This document shows positions 21,127 to 30,181 of a stretch of 64,000 nt of DNA, piece by piece; position 1 is the stretch's first letter; each line of letters begins with the position of its first letter. A program made the position numbers and the translations under genes. The notes beneath the pieces are model-generated. The model did no database searches, was not told the origin of the DNA, and saw only the letters and a program-made list of their open reading frames with translations. This DNA is from Agarilytica rhodophyticola (GTDB taxonomy: Bacteria; Pseudomonadota; Gammaproteobacteria; Pseudomonadales; Cellvibrionaceae): contig NZ_CP020038.1 of the NCBI RefSeq assembly GCF_002157225.2, positions 434,001-498,000 on the forward strand, given 5' to 3'.

Positions 21127-21662
21127 CTTATTCTAGTAAGTCTTTTGAAATTGTAATGAGATCATTTGAGAAGTAGGAAACCACTTAAGAAATAGAACTA
21201 GGGAATGTTAGAAAATGGATAGATAATACAAATGGCACGGATAGCGCATATGGTATAGATTCTAGGTTTCTAGCTAGATAGCTAGAAACGAGTAGCGAGT
21301 AAATAGAACGAGTATTTAATTAAGATCTAGATTTAATATTTATTGCTTTATTCGGTGTTAGCACCAGTTTGAATACACAAGCTTCTTTTTTCGCACTCAG
21401 CAGAGGGTTATTAGCGTGATAACCCCCAAGCTGGCGGCAATTAGAACGCTTATTAACACTGCCATAATCATATTCATCATATCCATAATTTATTAAAAAT
21501 ATTTTTCCACTACTTTTTAAGTTAGAAATATGACGGTGGTCTGTATTCCGTTAATCTGGTTAGTACTTATGGCGGCTTAATATTTATCATTTGTAATGAG
21601 CCAAGAGAGTTCTATATGATATTATTATGTGAATTCTTGTGCCTAACTGGTGTGTCTATAAT
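21127..21662. other. Gene-poor region with two hairpins and a possible micropeptide
   Basis: A 10-bp perfect hairpin (GTTTCTAGCT at 21266-21275 with 21280-21289) and a 7-bp one (GGGTTAT at 21405-21411 with 21419-21425). On the minus strand 21397-21486 can encode a 29-residue hydrophobic peptide (Met-rich start, then a 20-residue membrane-like stretch) without a clear ribosome site; not called as a gene. Confidence 0.4.
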
Positions 21663-22013
21663 ATGAATGATAATCACATTAACTATGTAGAATTTGCTGC
21701 GAGCAACTTTAAAGCGACTCAAGACTTCTTTGCAAAAGCTTTCGGTTGGACTTTCCAAAGTTGGGGCGAAGATTATTGCAGTTTTAGTAATGCTGGGTTA
21801 GAAGGTGGTTTTTATCGTTCGGACAAACTTAGCAAATACGAGCAAGGAGCCCCTCTAATAGTGCTTTATAGCAAACAGCTGGAAGCGACTCAGCGCATGG
21901 TCGAAGAAGCCGGCGGTAAAATTGTGGCGCCTATTTTTAGCTTTCCGGGGGGGCGCCGTTTTCATTTTTGTGAGCCTAGTGGTAATGAGCTTGCAGTGTG
22001 GTCAGAAAAGTAA
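21663..22013 (+). CDS. VOC-superfamily (glyoxalase/bleomycin-resistance-type) protein
   Basis: A 116-residue single-module vicinal-oxygen-chelate protein: INYVEFAASNFKATQDFFAK at the N-terminus, then GGGKI-type hinge and RRFHFCEPSGNELAVWSE at the C-terminus, where Glu is a usual metal ligand. Such proteins act as lyases, dioxygenases or drug-binding proteins; the substrate is unknown. ATG 21663 gives the normal family start; an in-frame GTG at 21639 would add eight residues. Confidence 0.8.
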   Translation: MNDNHINYVEFAASNFKATQDFFAKAFGWTFQSWGEDYCSFSNAGLEGGFYRSDKLSKYEQGAPLIVLYSKQLEATQRMVEEAGGKIVAPIFSFPGGRRFHFCEPSGNELAVWSEK

Positions 22014-22053
22014 AATATTCCCGTACCAGTTAACCGCCTCTAATAAGGTAAGT

Positions 22054-22674
22054 ATGTCGCTTAAAAAGTTCACCAATAAACAAAATGAACCTGTCACTTT
22101 GACCGATGGCCGCATGGTCTGGCTCGCCCGCTCTTGTGCAGTTGTTGGCCATATTCTTCTTTTTAGCATTAGACATCAAAACTGGTATGTTTTATTGGGT
22201 AAGCGGGGGCAAGGTACGCCCGACTGCCAAGGTTATTGGGGATTACCCTGTGGCTATCTCGACTGGGATGAAACTTTAACGCAGGGGATGATGCGGGAGG
22301 TATGGGAAGAGTGCGGCCTTTATCTTCCCAACTTAAAGGATAACCCTGATTTTGGATGGTCCGAAAGTGCGTGTATTCATTCTGGTTTGGATGCTAAAGA
22401 TCACCCCTGGTGGATTTCCGATAACCCCGGCTCTGGTAAACAAAATATTAGTATGCATTTCGCCGTAGCATTTAGCTGGCGCGGGGAACAATTCCCGCAG
22501 TTATCTGCGGAAAATGCAGAACCTGATGAAGTAGAAGATATTGCCTGGGTAGAGATCGAAGAGGCGTGTTCGATGGATTTAGCATTTAATCACGCACAAC
22601 ATATCCGACAACTTCGTCAGCTCAAATCAGAACTATTTGAATCTGTACAAATGCAACAAGAGACTCAACCATAA
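22054..22674 (+). CDS. Nudix hydrolase
   Basis: A 206-residue protein with a canonical Nudix box (GYLDWDETLTQGMMREVWEE followed by CGL). The N-terminal part (GRMVWLARSCAVVGHILLF) and the insertion after the box are not diagnostic of substrate. ATG 22054 has AAGG five bases upstream; a longer frame back to 21922 overlaps the VOC gene and is rejected. It lies 40 bp after the VOC gene and is probably co-transcribed with it. Confidence 0.88.
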   Translation: MSLKKFTNKQNEPVTLTDGRMVWLARSCAVVGHILLFSIRHQNWYVLLGKRGQGTPDCQGYWGLPCGYLDWDETLTQGMMREVWEECGLYLPNLKDNPDFGWSESACIHSGLDAKDHPWWISDNPGSGKQNISMHFAVAFSWRGEQFPQLSAENAEPDEVEDIAWVEIEEACSMDLAFNHAQHIRQLRQLKSELFESVQMQQETQP

Positions 22675-22712
22675 TATACAAGCTATGAGAAGCTAATGCA
22701 TAACTTGTTAAA

Positions 22713-22735
22713 AGTGCTTGATGTAAGCAAGCACT
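22713..22735 (-). terminator. Rho-independent terminator of the SDR/aminotransferase operon
   Basis: An 8-bp stem (AGTGCTTG at 22713-22720 with CAAGCACT at 22728-22735). On the minus strand it is followed by TTTTAAC and lies just past the SDR stop. Confidence 0.6.
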
Positions 22736-22749
22736 CAATATCTGTAAAT

Positions 22750-23538
22750 TTACGCCTGCTGTGCTTGGGCTTCCCAGTAAGCGAGCTGTTCTTTATTTGT
22801 AATATCCCAGTCCGTGCTTTTAAAGGTAGTAGTATCTACTCGTGTTAGTAACCAAGTCATGAAATCTGCAACTATTTCGCTCGTTAATAGTTGACCAGAA
22901 CTTTGAGCTTCCTTAAAGAGTTCGACCACTGGGAAACGTTGGCTATCTTGGTTACGTATCTCTTGCTGCATATTCGTGTCGACCATGCCGGGTAAAATAG
23001 AGCTCAAAGCAATCGATTGGTGCTCCAAGTCAGCAGCTAATGTTTTTTTGACCATATCCATAGCTGCTTTGCTGCAGCAATAAGCGCCGAAGCCACTGAG
23101 TGGATAGCTGGCTGCCCCGCTTGTGACAAAAAGTACTCGCGCAGATTGAGTAAATTGAGGAAGTAATAATTGGGTGAGAAAAAGCGGCGCTTCTGTATTG
23201 AGTGTGAACACTTCTCGCCATTCTTGTAGCTCTAAATTGTTCATTTCACATACTGCCCCGAGCTTTGCAGCATTGTGAATTAAATAACTCACTTTATCGT
23301 CGCCTACGCTTTCAACTACTTTTCCCCACTGTTCTGTATGAGATAGATCGGCTACGCAATAGCGAATTGCATCGGGTGCACAAGCTTGCATTTCTTCAAG
23401 CTTAGATTTATCGCGCCCAATAGCCAGAACGTCCACTCCTTGATTAGCAAGGCTTAAGCAAAGTGCTTTGCCTATACCCCGACTTCCTCCAGTCACTACG
23501 GCTAGGCTTTTAGATGTATTATTATTAAATTCGGTCAT
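22750..23538 (-). CDS. Short-chain dehydrogenase/reductase
   Basis: A 262-residue classical SDR: TGGSRGIG cofactor motif, NAAKLG, catalytic Ser in VTSGAAS and YCCSK. The pattern around FGAYCCSKAAMDMVKKTLAA recalls sepiapterin/benzil-reductase-type SDRs, though the substrate is open. The start overlaps the end of the aminotransferase gene by 14 bp, so the two are translated from one mRNA and may act in the same pathway. Confidence 0.88.
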   Translation of the reverse strand: MTEFNNNTSKSLAVVTGGSRGIGKALCLSLANQGVDVLAIGRDKSKLEEMQACAPDAIRYCVADLSHTEQWGKVVESVGDDKVSYLIHNAAKLGAVCEMNNLELQEWREVFTLNTEAPLFLTQLLLPQFTQSARVLFVTSGAASYPLSGFGAYCCSKAAMDMVKKTLAADLEHQSIALSSILPGMVDTNMQQEIRNQDSQRFPVVELFKEAQSSGQLLTSEIVADFMTWLLTRVDTTTFKSTDWDITNKEQLAYWEAQAQQA

Positions 23539-24925
23539 AGTTTTTTATCGCTGTCTCGACACCCTTAACATAGCGGCTAATAAGTAACTCTGTTTCTGCT
23601 GAACTGATAGTGAGTGGTGGGACCATAAAGTTGGAATTGCTTAGTCTCGCTGTTCTAACTAATAAACCTGCATCAAGACACGCGCGCTCAGTCTGGGATA
23701 GCAAGTTTTTCTCAAAATCATTAAAGTCCTTTATTTCTTGTTGATCCACTTTAATCTCGATACCGACCATTAACCCTTGGCCACGAATACTGCCGACATA
23801 GGGATTATCATTTAATTCTTCTTTTAGACCAGTGAGAAGCTGCTCACCTCTTAAGCGCGCATTTTCAACCAAGTTTTCTTCTTCCAATATCTCCAGAGTT
23901 TTTAATGCCACAGCTGCACCTACAGGATGACCGCAGCTAGTAAAACCGTGAGAAAAAACTCCAAAATTATTGTGCTGTACAGATAAAACTTGCCAGATAT
24001 CTTGAGATATTGCGACACAAGATAGGGGAAAGTAACCTGAAGTGAGACCTTTTGCGCTTGTGATAATATCGGGTTGTAGTTGTGTATGTTGATAACCAAA
24101 CATTTTGCCTGTTCTGCCATAGCCACATAAGACTTCATCGCAAACAAACAAAATATCATACTCTTTCAGAAGCGCCTGAACCTTATCGTAATATCCTTTT
24201 GGCGGAATAACAATTCCTGCACAACCTAGTACAGGTTCAGCCATAAATGCGGCAATATTATCTGCGCCGACTTCTTCAATGCGGTATCTCAATATTTCGA
24301 TTAATTTGTTAACAAAGGCTTCTTCTATCGATGCATCCGAGGTCTCGGAGAAAAATACTGGGCAAGGAACACTAATGATATCCTGCCGGTCGATAACAAA
24401 GTCATTTTGGAATCCTTCCATTCCTGTCAGGGCTGACGTGAACATGGTCGACCCATGGTAAGAGAAGTCTTGCGTTATGATCTGTTTTTTTTGTGGCTTA
24501 CCTTGGCCAACATTATACAACCTTAATATCTTTATTGCTGTTTCATTTGCCTCGGAACCAGAGCTGGCAAAAAAGACCTTGGTAATATTATCGGGCATAT
24601 AATTTAGTAATTTTTGGGCAAGTAGTATCTGTGTGGGGTTTGATGAGTCTACACTGGTTTGATAAAAGCCCATATTCTTGCATGCCTCAAGCATTACCTC
24701 GCCTAGCTCTTGCCGCCCAAAACCTAGAGTAGTCGCACCTAAGCCTGCATCTGCAGATAAAAACTGATTACCATCTGAGTCTTCTACGAAGACACCTTTA
24801 CCTCCGGTCATCACCTGGGGGCCAAAATGATTTAGCAGGCCGATTGAAGACATAGGGTGAAGTATACTTTCAATATCTAAAGCTTTTAATTGTGTGCTGG
24901 TGTAAACCATAGATGAGGCTCGCAT
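23525..24925 (-). CDS. Class III (PLP-dependent) aminotransferase
   Basis: A 466-residue fold-type I enzyme. PLP-site residues: SSGSEANETA (cofactor phosphate), Asp263 in VCDEV, and Schiff-base Lys292 in TSAKGLTSGYFPLS. This places it among omega-amino acid:pyruvate, diamine or GABA aminotransferases; the exact substrate cannot be read. It forms an overlapping pair with the SDR. The first ATG (24925) has no clear ribosome site and Met6 is an alternative. Confidence 0.88.
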   Translation of the reverse strand: MRASSMVYTSTQLKALDIESILHPMSSIGLLNHFGPQVMTGGKGVFVEDSDGNQFLSADAGLGATTLGFGRQELGEVMLEACKNMGFYQTSVDSSNPTQILLAQKLLNYMPDNITKVFFASSGSEANETAIKILRLYNVGQGKPQKKQIITQDFSYHGSTMFTSALTGMEGFQNDFVIDRQDIISVPCPVFFSETSDASIEEAFVNKLIEILRYRIEEVGADNIAAFMAEPVLGCAGIVIPPKGYYDKVQALLKEYDILFVCDEVLCGYGRTGKMFGYQHTQLQPDIITSAKGLTSGYFPLSCVAISQDIWQVLSVQHNNFGVFSHGFTSCGHPVGAAVALKTLEILEEENLVENARLRGEQLLTGLKEELNDNPYVGSIRGQGLMVGIEIKVDQQEIKDFNDFEKNLLSQTERACLDAGLLVRTARLSNSNFMVPPLTISSAETELLISRYVKGVETAIKNYDRI

Positions 24926-25376
24926 TTATTTTGATCGTTTGTTCACAAGGGCCGTGATGAGACTTTTTCAGTTCTTAGGCCAGGGTTTAGAATTGAGTGA
25001 GCGAGACTACAAATAAGTTCTAATGAGTCTGTTGATATGTGGATAAAGTATATATTTTGCTACAGCCTTGAGCGGGTTTTAATACAGCCTTGAGCGGGTT
25101 TTAATACAGCCTTGAGCTGGTTTTAATGTAGCCTTGAGTGGGGTTTAATATGGCCCTGAGCTAGTTTTGCTACAACCTTAAGTTTGTTTTTTATAGCCCC
25201 AAAATGGCGTTATAAATCTTTTTCTTCTTCATCTGCCACACGTTCAAAACTAAAGTCGCTGACACAATAATCACTTGATTTGTGTTTCTATAGCGAGCTG
25301 TTTAAGACGTTGCTAGAAATATCTCGTGCGCTTTGAAATACCCCTTTTATTAACACTTACTCTCTCGGAACTCATT
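24926..25376. other. Intergenic region with a tandem repeat
   Basis: The divergent gap between the aminotransferase and the metallophosphatase. Its middle third is the 22-bp tandem repeat listed separately. No other gene is seen; promoters for both genes must lie here. Confidence 0.5.
25061..25192 (+). repeat. 22-bp tandem repeat, six decaying copies
   Basis: The unit is TACAGCCTTGAGCGGGTTTT followed by AA. Copies start at 25061, 25083, 25105, 25127, 25149 and 25171; the first two are identical, the third differs by one base, and divergence grows towards the 3' end. The 22-bp period is close to two helical turns, so a protein could bind each copy on the same face. Confidence 0.85.
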
Positions 25377-27383
25377 ATGAATTCTTACCTAATTCATGTA
25401 TTTTTTATTGTTGTCAACGTGCTAAGTACCAGCTATTTACATGCATCTACGCAATCCTCCTCATCATCGATAAAAATTTGGGTTAAGTCCGCAGAAGCAC
25501 CAACTATTTGGGTATGGACAGAAAACTCAGCTATCTCTGAAGAGATGGGATTCACATGGCAGAAACAACAAAAACTATTAATAGATACAAAGCATCCCGA
25601 ATACTATTACTGGCAGTTGCCGGATAAATACGCTGCACAGATATCCTCTCGCACACCACTTAAATTCAAGCTTAATGCTAAGGGGTATGCATATAGTATT
25701 GCCAGAAGTGGTTGTCTCGATGATGATAAGCAGTGGGACAATGCCAGTGATGGATGTTTTTTAAAAGAGGATTACCGACCTTATATCGGTCCCTACCTGA
25801 CACTAATATCTCCTGATCTATCGGATAATAACGAAACAGTGAAAGTCTTAGATCCCGCTACTAGCATAGTAATCAATTATGAGACAAATGCTAGATATCC
25901 TAATTGGCGAGCCAATGTTCAATATCGCGAATTAGGCAGCCAAACCTGGATGCAAGTAGAAGAGCAAATCAGTGGACGTCGTATTCATCATATTGCCTTA
26001 ACAGGACTACTGTCTGATCGCACTTATGAGTATCGAGTTATTTCTCCTGATGGGCAACAGGGAAAAGTCTACCGTTTTGATACCGCACCAAAGCGATTGG
26101 ATGAAAGTCATTTCCTTGCTATTGGCGACATGCAAGATCCTGGGGATTCCAATCAGCGTTGGCAAGATGTTGCCAACGCCATTGTCGCTAATCATCTCGA
26201 TGATTTTAGATTTATTATTACTGTCGGTGATATGGCTAAAGATGATATTTCACACAATGGCCAACGTTACTATTTTTGGAAAGTCTTTTTCGATAAAGGC
26301 CGCCAACTTTTTGCCCGTAAACCTATAATGCCAACGCCCGGTAATCACGATACACCAGAAAATATATTCACAGGTGATCCTGAATATTTAAGTAATGCCG
26401 AAGACACAGCTTCCTATCGCAAGTACTTCAACCTGCCGACAGATATGGCATTTGCCGATTACTACCACTTTGATTACGGCAATGCCCATTTTATGAGTCT
26501 CAACTCTGAAATTCCCGTTTTTTATGGCAGACATCCCCAAAGAGATCAAGAACAAAGGGTAAAGCGGCAGCGGGAATGGCTAACAAGACAATTAAATCGT
26601 CCTGTTCAATCAACATGGAATTTTGCCTATTGGCATGTACCAGCTATTAATCCTGCTGGGGGTAAAAGCGAGGTGGACTTTATGCGTCCGCTAACAGACT
26701 TATTTCATACCAAACTAGACTGGTTGATCACAGGTCATGTACATGAAAATCAACGGGTGAAACCCACTATTGCTAATGCTAGAAATATACAGCAAGTTGC
26801 CGATTACGGGAGACTGCGACAACAAGGAGTCGGATATTTTATTTGTCCTCCAGCAGGTCAGTGGCCACGAGATAATTCTTCCCGTGATATGCACCTGCTT
26901 GATTTTTATCCTCACTACAATGGCAAAGTTGCCTATGAAATAGGCTATTCAATTTTTCAAACAACAGCTAGAACGCTTCGCTTAACCACCTACGGCATGG
27001 GAGATGTTAATAACAGAAACCATTATCGCTATGGTGACAATGGAAGTGTCAGGATTATTGATCAGCTATCTTATTCAAAAGTAACACCGCCAGAAGAATT
27101 TCTCCGCCGGTATACCACTGTGGACTTTAGAGGATCTCAAAATAACTGGCAAAGAACGCCTTTTTTATTAATTGCTGATAATACATGGCAGATTGATATT
27201 GCTATTGATGGGCCCGACTCATTTTTTAAATTTTATTTAGACGGAGATTGGCATGGCGACAATCAACCTGATGGTATCGCCTTAACCGATGAGGCATCAA
27301 ATATTTTAATAGCGCAAGGTATAGGAAGTTATCGCATTACTCTGGATGATCGTAGTTTGCGCTATCACATAGAGAAGTTATAA
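25377..27383 (+). CDS. Secreted calcineurin-like metallophosphatase (purple acid phosphatase type)
   Basis: A 668-residue exported protein. Signal peptide in residues 1-24; a beta-sandwich around 30-125 (IKIWVKSAEAPTIWVW); an FN3-like domain of the kind found in purple acid phosphatases at about 165-235; then the metallophosphatase core with GDMQDPGD (residue 245), GDMAKDD, GNHD (321), HVPAINP and GHVHENQ (452). The last 90 residues (DFRGSQNNWQRTPFLLIADN) look like a carbohydrate-binding or starch-binding beta-sandwich. Substrate is probably an extracellular phosphoester. ATG 25377 puts the signal peptide at the N-terminus; the GTG at 25326 does not. Confidence 0.87.
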   Translation: MNSYLIHVFFIVVNVLSTSYLHASTQSSSSSIKIWVKSAEAPTIWVWTENSAISEEMGFTWQKQQKLLIDTKHPEYYYWQLPDKYAAQISSRTPLKFKLNAKGYAYSIARSGCLDDDKQWDNASDGCFLKEDYRPYIGPYLTLISPDLSDNNETVKVLDPATSIVINYETNARYPNWRANVQYRELGSQTWMQVEEQISGRRIHHIALTGLLSDRTYEYRVISPDGQQGKVYRFDTAPKRLDESHFLAIGDMQDPGDSNQRWQDVANAIVANHLDDFRFIITVGDMAKDDISHNGQRYYFWKVFFDKGRQLFARKPIMPTPGNHDTPENIFTGDPEYLSNAEDTASYRKYFNLPTDMAFADYYHFDYGNAHFMSLNSEIPVFYGRHPQRDQEQRVKRQREWLTRQLNRPVQSTWNFAYWHVPAINPAGGKSEVDFMRPLTDLFHTKLDWLITGHVHENQRVKPTIANARNIQQVADYGRLRQQGVGYFICPPAGQWPRDNSSRDMHLLDFYPHYNGKVAYEIGYSIFQTTARTLRLTTYGMGDVNNRNHYRYGDNGSVRIIDQLSYSKVTPPEEFLRRYTTVDFRGSQNNWQRTPFLLIADNTWQIDIAIDGPDSFFKFYLDGDWHGDNQPDGIALTDEASNILIAQGIGSYRITLDDRSLRYHIEKL

Positions 27384-27404
27384 ATTTTGTGCGGCTGTGA
27401 ACTT

Positions 27405-27430
27405 TAAAAAAGGGCCGCATAAGCGGCCCT
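27405..27430. terminator. Bidirectional terminator
   Basis: An 8-bp GC-rich stem (AGGGCCGC at 27411-27418 with GCGGCCCT at 27423-27430). On the minus strand it is followed by a run of T, making it a strong terminator for the peroxidase gene, and it also closes the metallophosphatase gene. Confidence 0.8.
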
Positions 27431-27471
27431 AAATTATTTCTTTAAGAATTACTTTTTTATGGTAGGTACTA

Positions 27472-28884
27472 CTAGTCTGCCAAAGGCAATCCACTAGCAA
27501 CAGAGGTTGGAATAATCTCGAACAAGTTAAGAGATGCAGGATCAGTTAAAGCTGACATGAAAGACATAAGATCTTTGATCTCGTTATCATTAAGTGGTCT
27601 GCCATAAACAACCAATTCTGGATCAAGGGTGCTTAAAATTGTTTCGAGAGTTTGTGGGTCATTTTGGAAAATACCTGCTAATTCAAACTCAATTTGACTG
27701 GCATCATAGGTTGCCAAAGAAGTGAACGGATCAAGATGGTGACGAATTGCGTCTTCAAGTTCATCAAACGCACCGTTGTGCATATAAGGTCCTTCAAGCT
27801 CTATGTTACGCAGTGAAGGTGTACGGAACTGGAAGTTTTCACTTGGGTTACCAGTAATTGCACCACGTCCTAAATCAAGTGGCGCTGCGTCTCCACGACC
27901 TGTACCCACTTGTGGTGCAGCAATGTTGTGGAATTCAAAGTCGGTTTGTAAACCGCCAGAGTGACAAGCAGCACAGTTAGCGCGTCCGTAGAATAGTAAT
28001 GCACCACGTTTTGCACTGTCTGACATTGCCGAGTTATCACCGGCTAGGTAACGGTCAAAAGGTGAATCCAAAGCGGTAAAGGCTTCGGTCATAAAGGCAC
28101 CCATTGCATTTGAAAGATCTGCGATATCAAGATCTTTTTGTTCAACGCCAGGGAATGCAGCATCTAGCAGCTCATCATAACCTTCGTTGTTAACAATACG
28201 TGCAGTAATTAAATCCCAAATTTCTACAAAGTCTTCATCCGTTAAATCACCAAGCTCATTCGGTTGACCGAATACATCAAGCTGGCCAGGGAAGCCTCTC
28301 ATTTCTTCGTCTGGAGTAATTGGGAATGCAGAGAATGCACCCAACGCGTTAGTGAAGTTTTGTGGGGTATCATCACCAGCAGGAGAGATAAAGCCTTCTT
28401 GTGCGTTACCTGATAAACGACCATCCCAGAACATTACATCCCAACCGGGAACACCACGGTTCCATAAGCTCAAAGCGTTACGAGGTAAAAAATCGAAACG
28501 CTCATCACCATTTTGTCGACGGCTAGGTCCTAAGCCAATAGCACCTTGAGCACGAGATTGACTCTGTCCATCTGCTGAACCAAGAAAAGGACTGTGACAT
28601 GTTTCACAGTCAATATTACGGCGTCCAGAAAGTTCTTTGTCAAAGAAAAGACTCTGACCAAGTTCTACCATTGCTGGATCTTGTGGTGCGGGTTTTTCCA
28701 CTGACTTAACGTCGTGAAACCTAAGTTTTTTGCGTAGCAAAATATCAGTTTTACTAATTCCGCCATTATAACGGAAGAAATTACTTTTTTTATGAGGGGT
28801 GGCGGCATTGACATTAATATTTAGACTTAAGCCAATACAGAGCGCCAAACTTACTAAACCTAACTTTTTGGTTTTTGAAGCCAT
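27472..28884 (-). CDS. Di-haem cytochrome c peroxidase (MauG/CcpA family)
   Basis: A 470-residue periplasmic protein with a signal peptide (residues 1-27) and two haem c sites: Cys93-Cys96-His97 (CETCH) and Cys304-Cys307-His308 (CAACH). The TPSLRNIELEGPYMHNGAF block is typical of the family and carries a distal Met ligand. It reduces hydrogen peroxide with electrons from cytochromes, or makes protein modifications as MauG does. AGGAG lies nine bases before ATG 28884; an upstream TTG (28902) would place the ribosome site inside the gene. Confidence 0.9.
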   Translation of the reverse strand: MASKTKKLGLVSLALCIGLSLNINVNAATPHKKSNFFRYNGGISKTDILLRKKLRFHDVKSVEKPAPQDPAMVELGQSLFFDKELSGRRNIDCETCHSPFLGSADGQSQSRAQGAIGLGPSRRQNGDERFDFLPRNALSLWNRGVPGWDVMFWDGRLSGNAQEGFISPAGDDTPQNFTNALGAFSAFPITPDEEMRGFPGQLDVFGQPNELGDLTDEDFVEIWDLITARIVNNEGYDELLDAAFPGVEQKDLDIADLSNAMGAFMTEAFTALDSPFDRYLAGDNSAMSDSAKRGALLFYGRANCAACHSGGLQTDFEFHNIAAPQVGTGRGDAAPLDLGRGAITGNPSENFQFRTPSLRNIELEGPYMHNGAFDELEDAIRHHLDPFTSLATYDASQIEFELAGIFQNDPQTLETILSTLDPELVVYGRPLNDNEIKDLMSFMSALTDPASLNLFEIIPTSVASGLPLAD

Positions 28885-29459
28885 AGCTAAAATCTCCTGC
28901 AACCTTTAAAAATTAAAGAAGGATATTGTTGTGATAGAAAACTTTTTGAAAAAACGATAGGGAGTCATTTAACAAAAAGCTGTTCTATATAACTTACTTG
29001 TAACTTCTCACATAGTCATCACTTGTGGCGCCTCAAGTAACGAATAAAACCCGTTGTGATACTTTCTTTTAATATTGATAATTAGGGTGACAGGTATAAC
29101 AAATGAAAGTGATTATTATTTTGGAATTAATTTATATATAAGCTGAATTATTACTTAACATGTTCTAGACAATAAAAAATGAAGATAAATTTAAATAGAT
29201 TCTTAAAATAGTTTTAATAAAAAAATATTATCGCACTAAAAATAAATCTCAATCTTTATCGTTTTAATCATGCCATAAAATTTTAAAAAAATTAAAGCGA
29301 TTTCATAACTATTTGGTATTACAGATTAGAAACTATAAATAGAGCGCTAATGACTAAAAAATTATGACAATAAATTTTATAGATTTGTGATCTTTATTTT
29401 TTAAGTAATCGACTAGAATAAATTGAATAGGTAATAACAGCACAGGAGATGGTTTTTTT
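28885..29459. other. AT-rich gene-free region
   Basis: About 575 bp upstream of the peroxidase gene with no supported reading frame. Very AT-rich. Its end abuts the Fur box. Confidence 0.45.
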
Positions 29460-29478
29460 AGTAATGAGAATCATTATC
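29460..29478. promoter_or_regulatory. Fur box
   Basis: Sixteen of 19 bases match the consensus GATAATGATAATCATTATC, including a perfect AATCATTATC right half. A possible promoter (TTTACC at 29484-29489, TACGAT at 29508-29513, 18 bp apart) starts just downstream, so Fur-Fe would be placed to repress it. The only gene in line is the 51-residue protein at 29633. Confidence 0.7.
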
Positions 29479-29632
29479 AATTTTTTACCAATTCACTCAT
29501 AGCACTTTACGATATGTTTTTTAGATCAGTTTAAGAAAAAAAATCAATTAGTAGCTTTTAAGTGACTATGTTTAACTATAGGTGTAGTTCGAATCTAAGC
29601 TTTTTAATCTCTCTATTTAAGAGGAAGTATCT

Positions 29633-29788
29633 ATGAAAATGTTAATGTATTTATTGTGCGGCGGTATATTCCTTAGTTTCTTTTTGTTAATAACTTCGGA
29701 TTTTTTGAGTTATGAATCAATAGATTTAAAAGAAACTGACATTGCTATTGGTACTGATAATGATTTTCATCAAAGAGTAGAGAGCTAA
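29633..29788 (+). CDS. Small single-pass membrane protein, probably iron-regulated
   Basis: A 51-residue reading frame. Residues 4-22 are strongly hydrophobic (LMYLLCGGIFLSFFLLI), followed by an acidic, polar tail (YESIDLKETDIAIGTDNDF). GAGGA stands seven bases before the ATG, a good ribosome site. It lies 155 bp after a strong Fur box. Its topology would put the tail outside the cytoplasm or make it a signal-anchored peptide. I do not recognise it. Small membrane proteins often modulate transporters or sensor kinases. Confidence 0.6.
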   Translation: MKMLMYLLCGGIFLSFFLLITSDFLSYESIDLKETDIAIGTDNDFHQRVES

Positions 29789-30181
29789 TAAGTAAATTAT
29801 TGATGTTATACTTTTGGATGAACATTATCCTAGTTTTAACCTTCTACCATCAATGACTAAATATTTTGCATATTATATTAGCGATGAATGTTGTTACTTT
29901 TAATTCTTCTACCCATATTTCTATCTAACCGAAAAAGTAATATTTATTTAGATCCTTGTCTTACTTCTGATCAAACTAAATTTGTTTTCAGATCTTCCTC
30001 CATTATCTCTGTTTAATTACAATTTGCCATAACACGCCTGTACAGAAAATAACTGATCCATAGGGGCTTTGGTGGAAAATATTTTTTGGTGAAAATTTAG
30101 TGTGATACTGGTTAGTATAGATTGATGATTTGCAGGAAATGAGAAAAAAGCTATTATTTAAATAAATTATATTTAATAAAA
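29789..30181. other. Gene-free region
   Basis: No supported gene, hairpin or promoter. AT-rich like the flanks. Confidence 0.4.

Noticed and set aside
24926-25376. 22-bp repeat read as a CRISPR array
   Set aside because: The units are contiguous without spacers, and decay along the array; no cas genes in the window.
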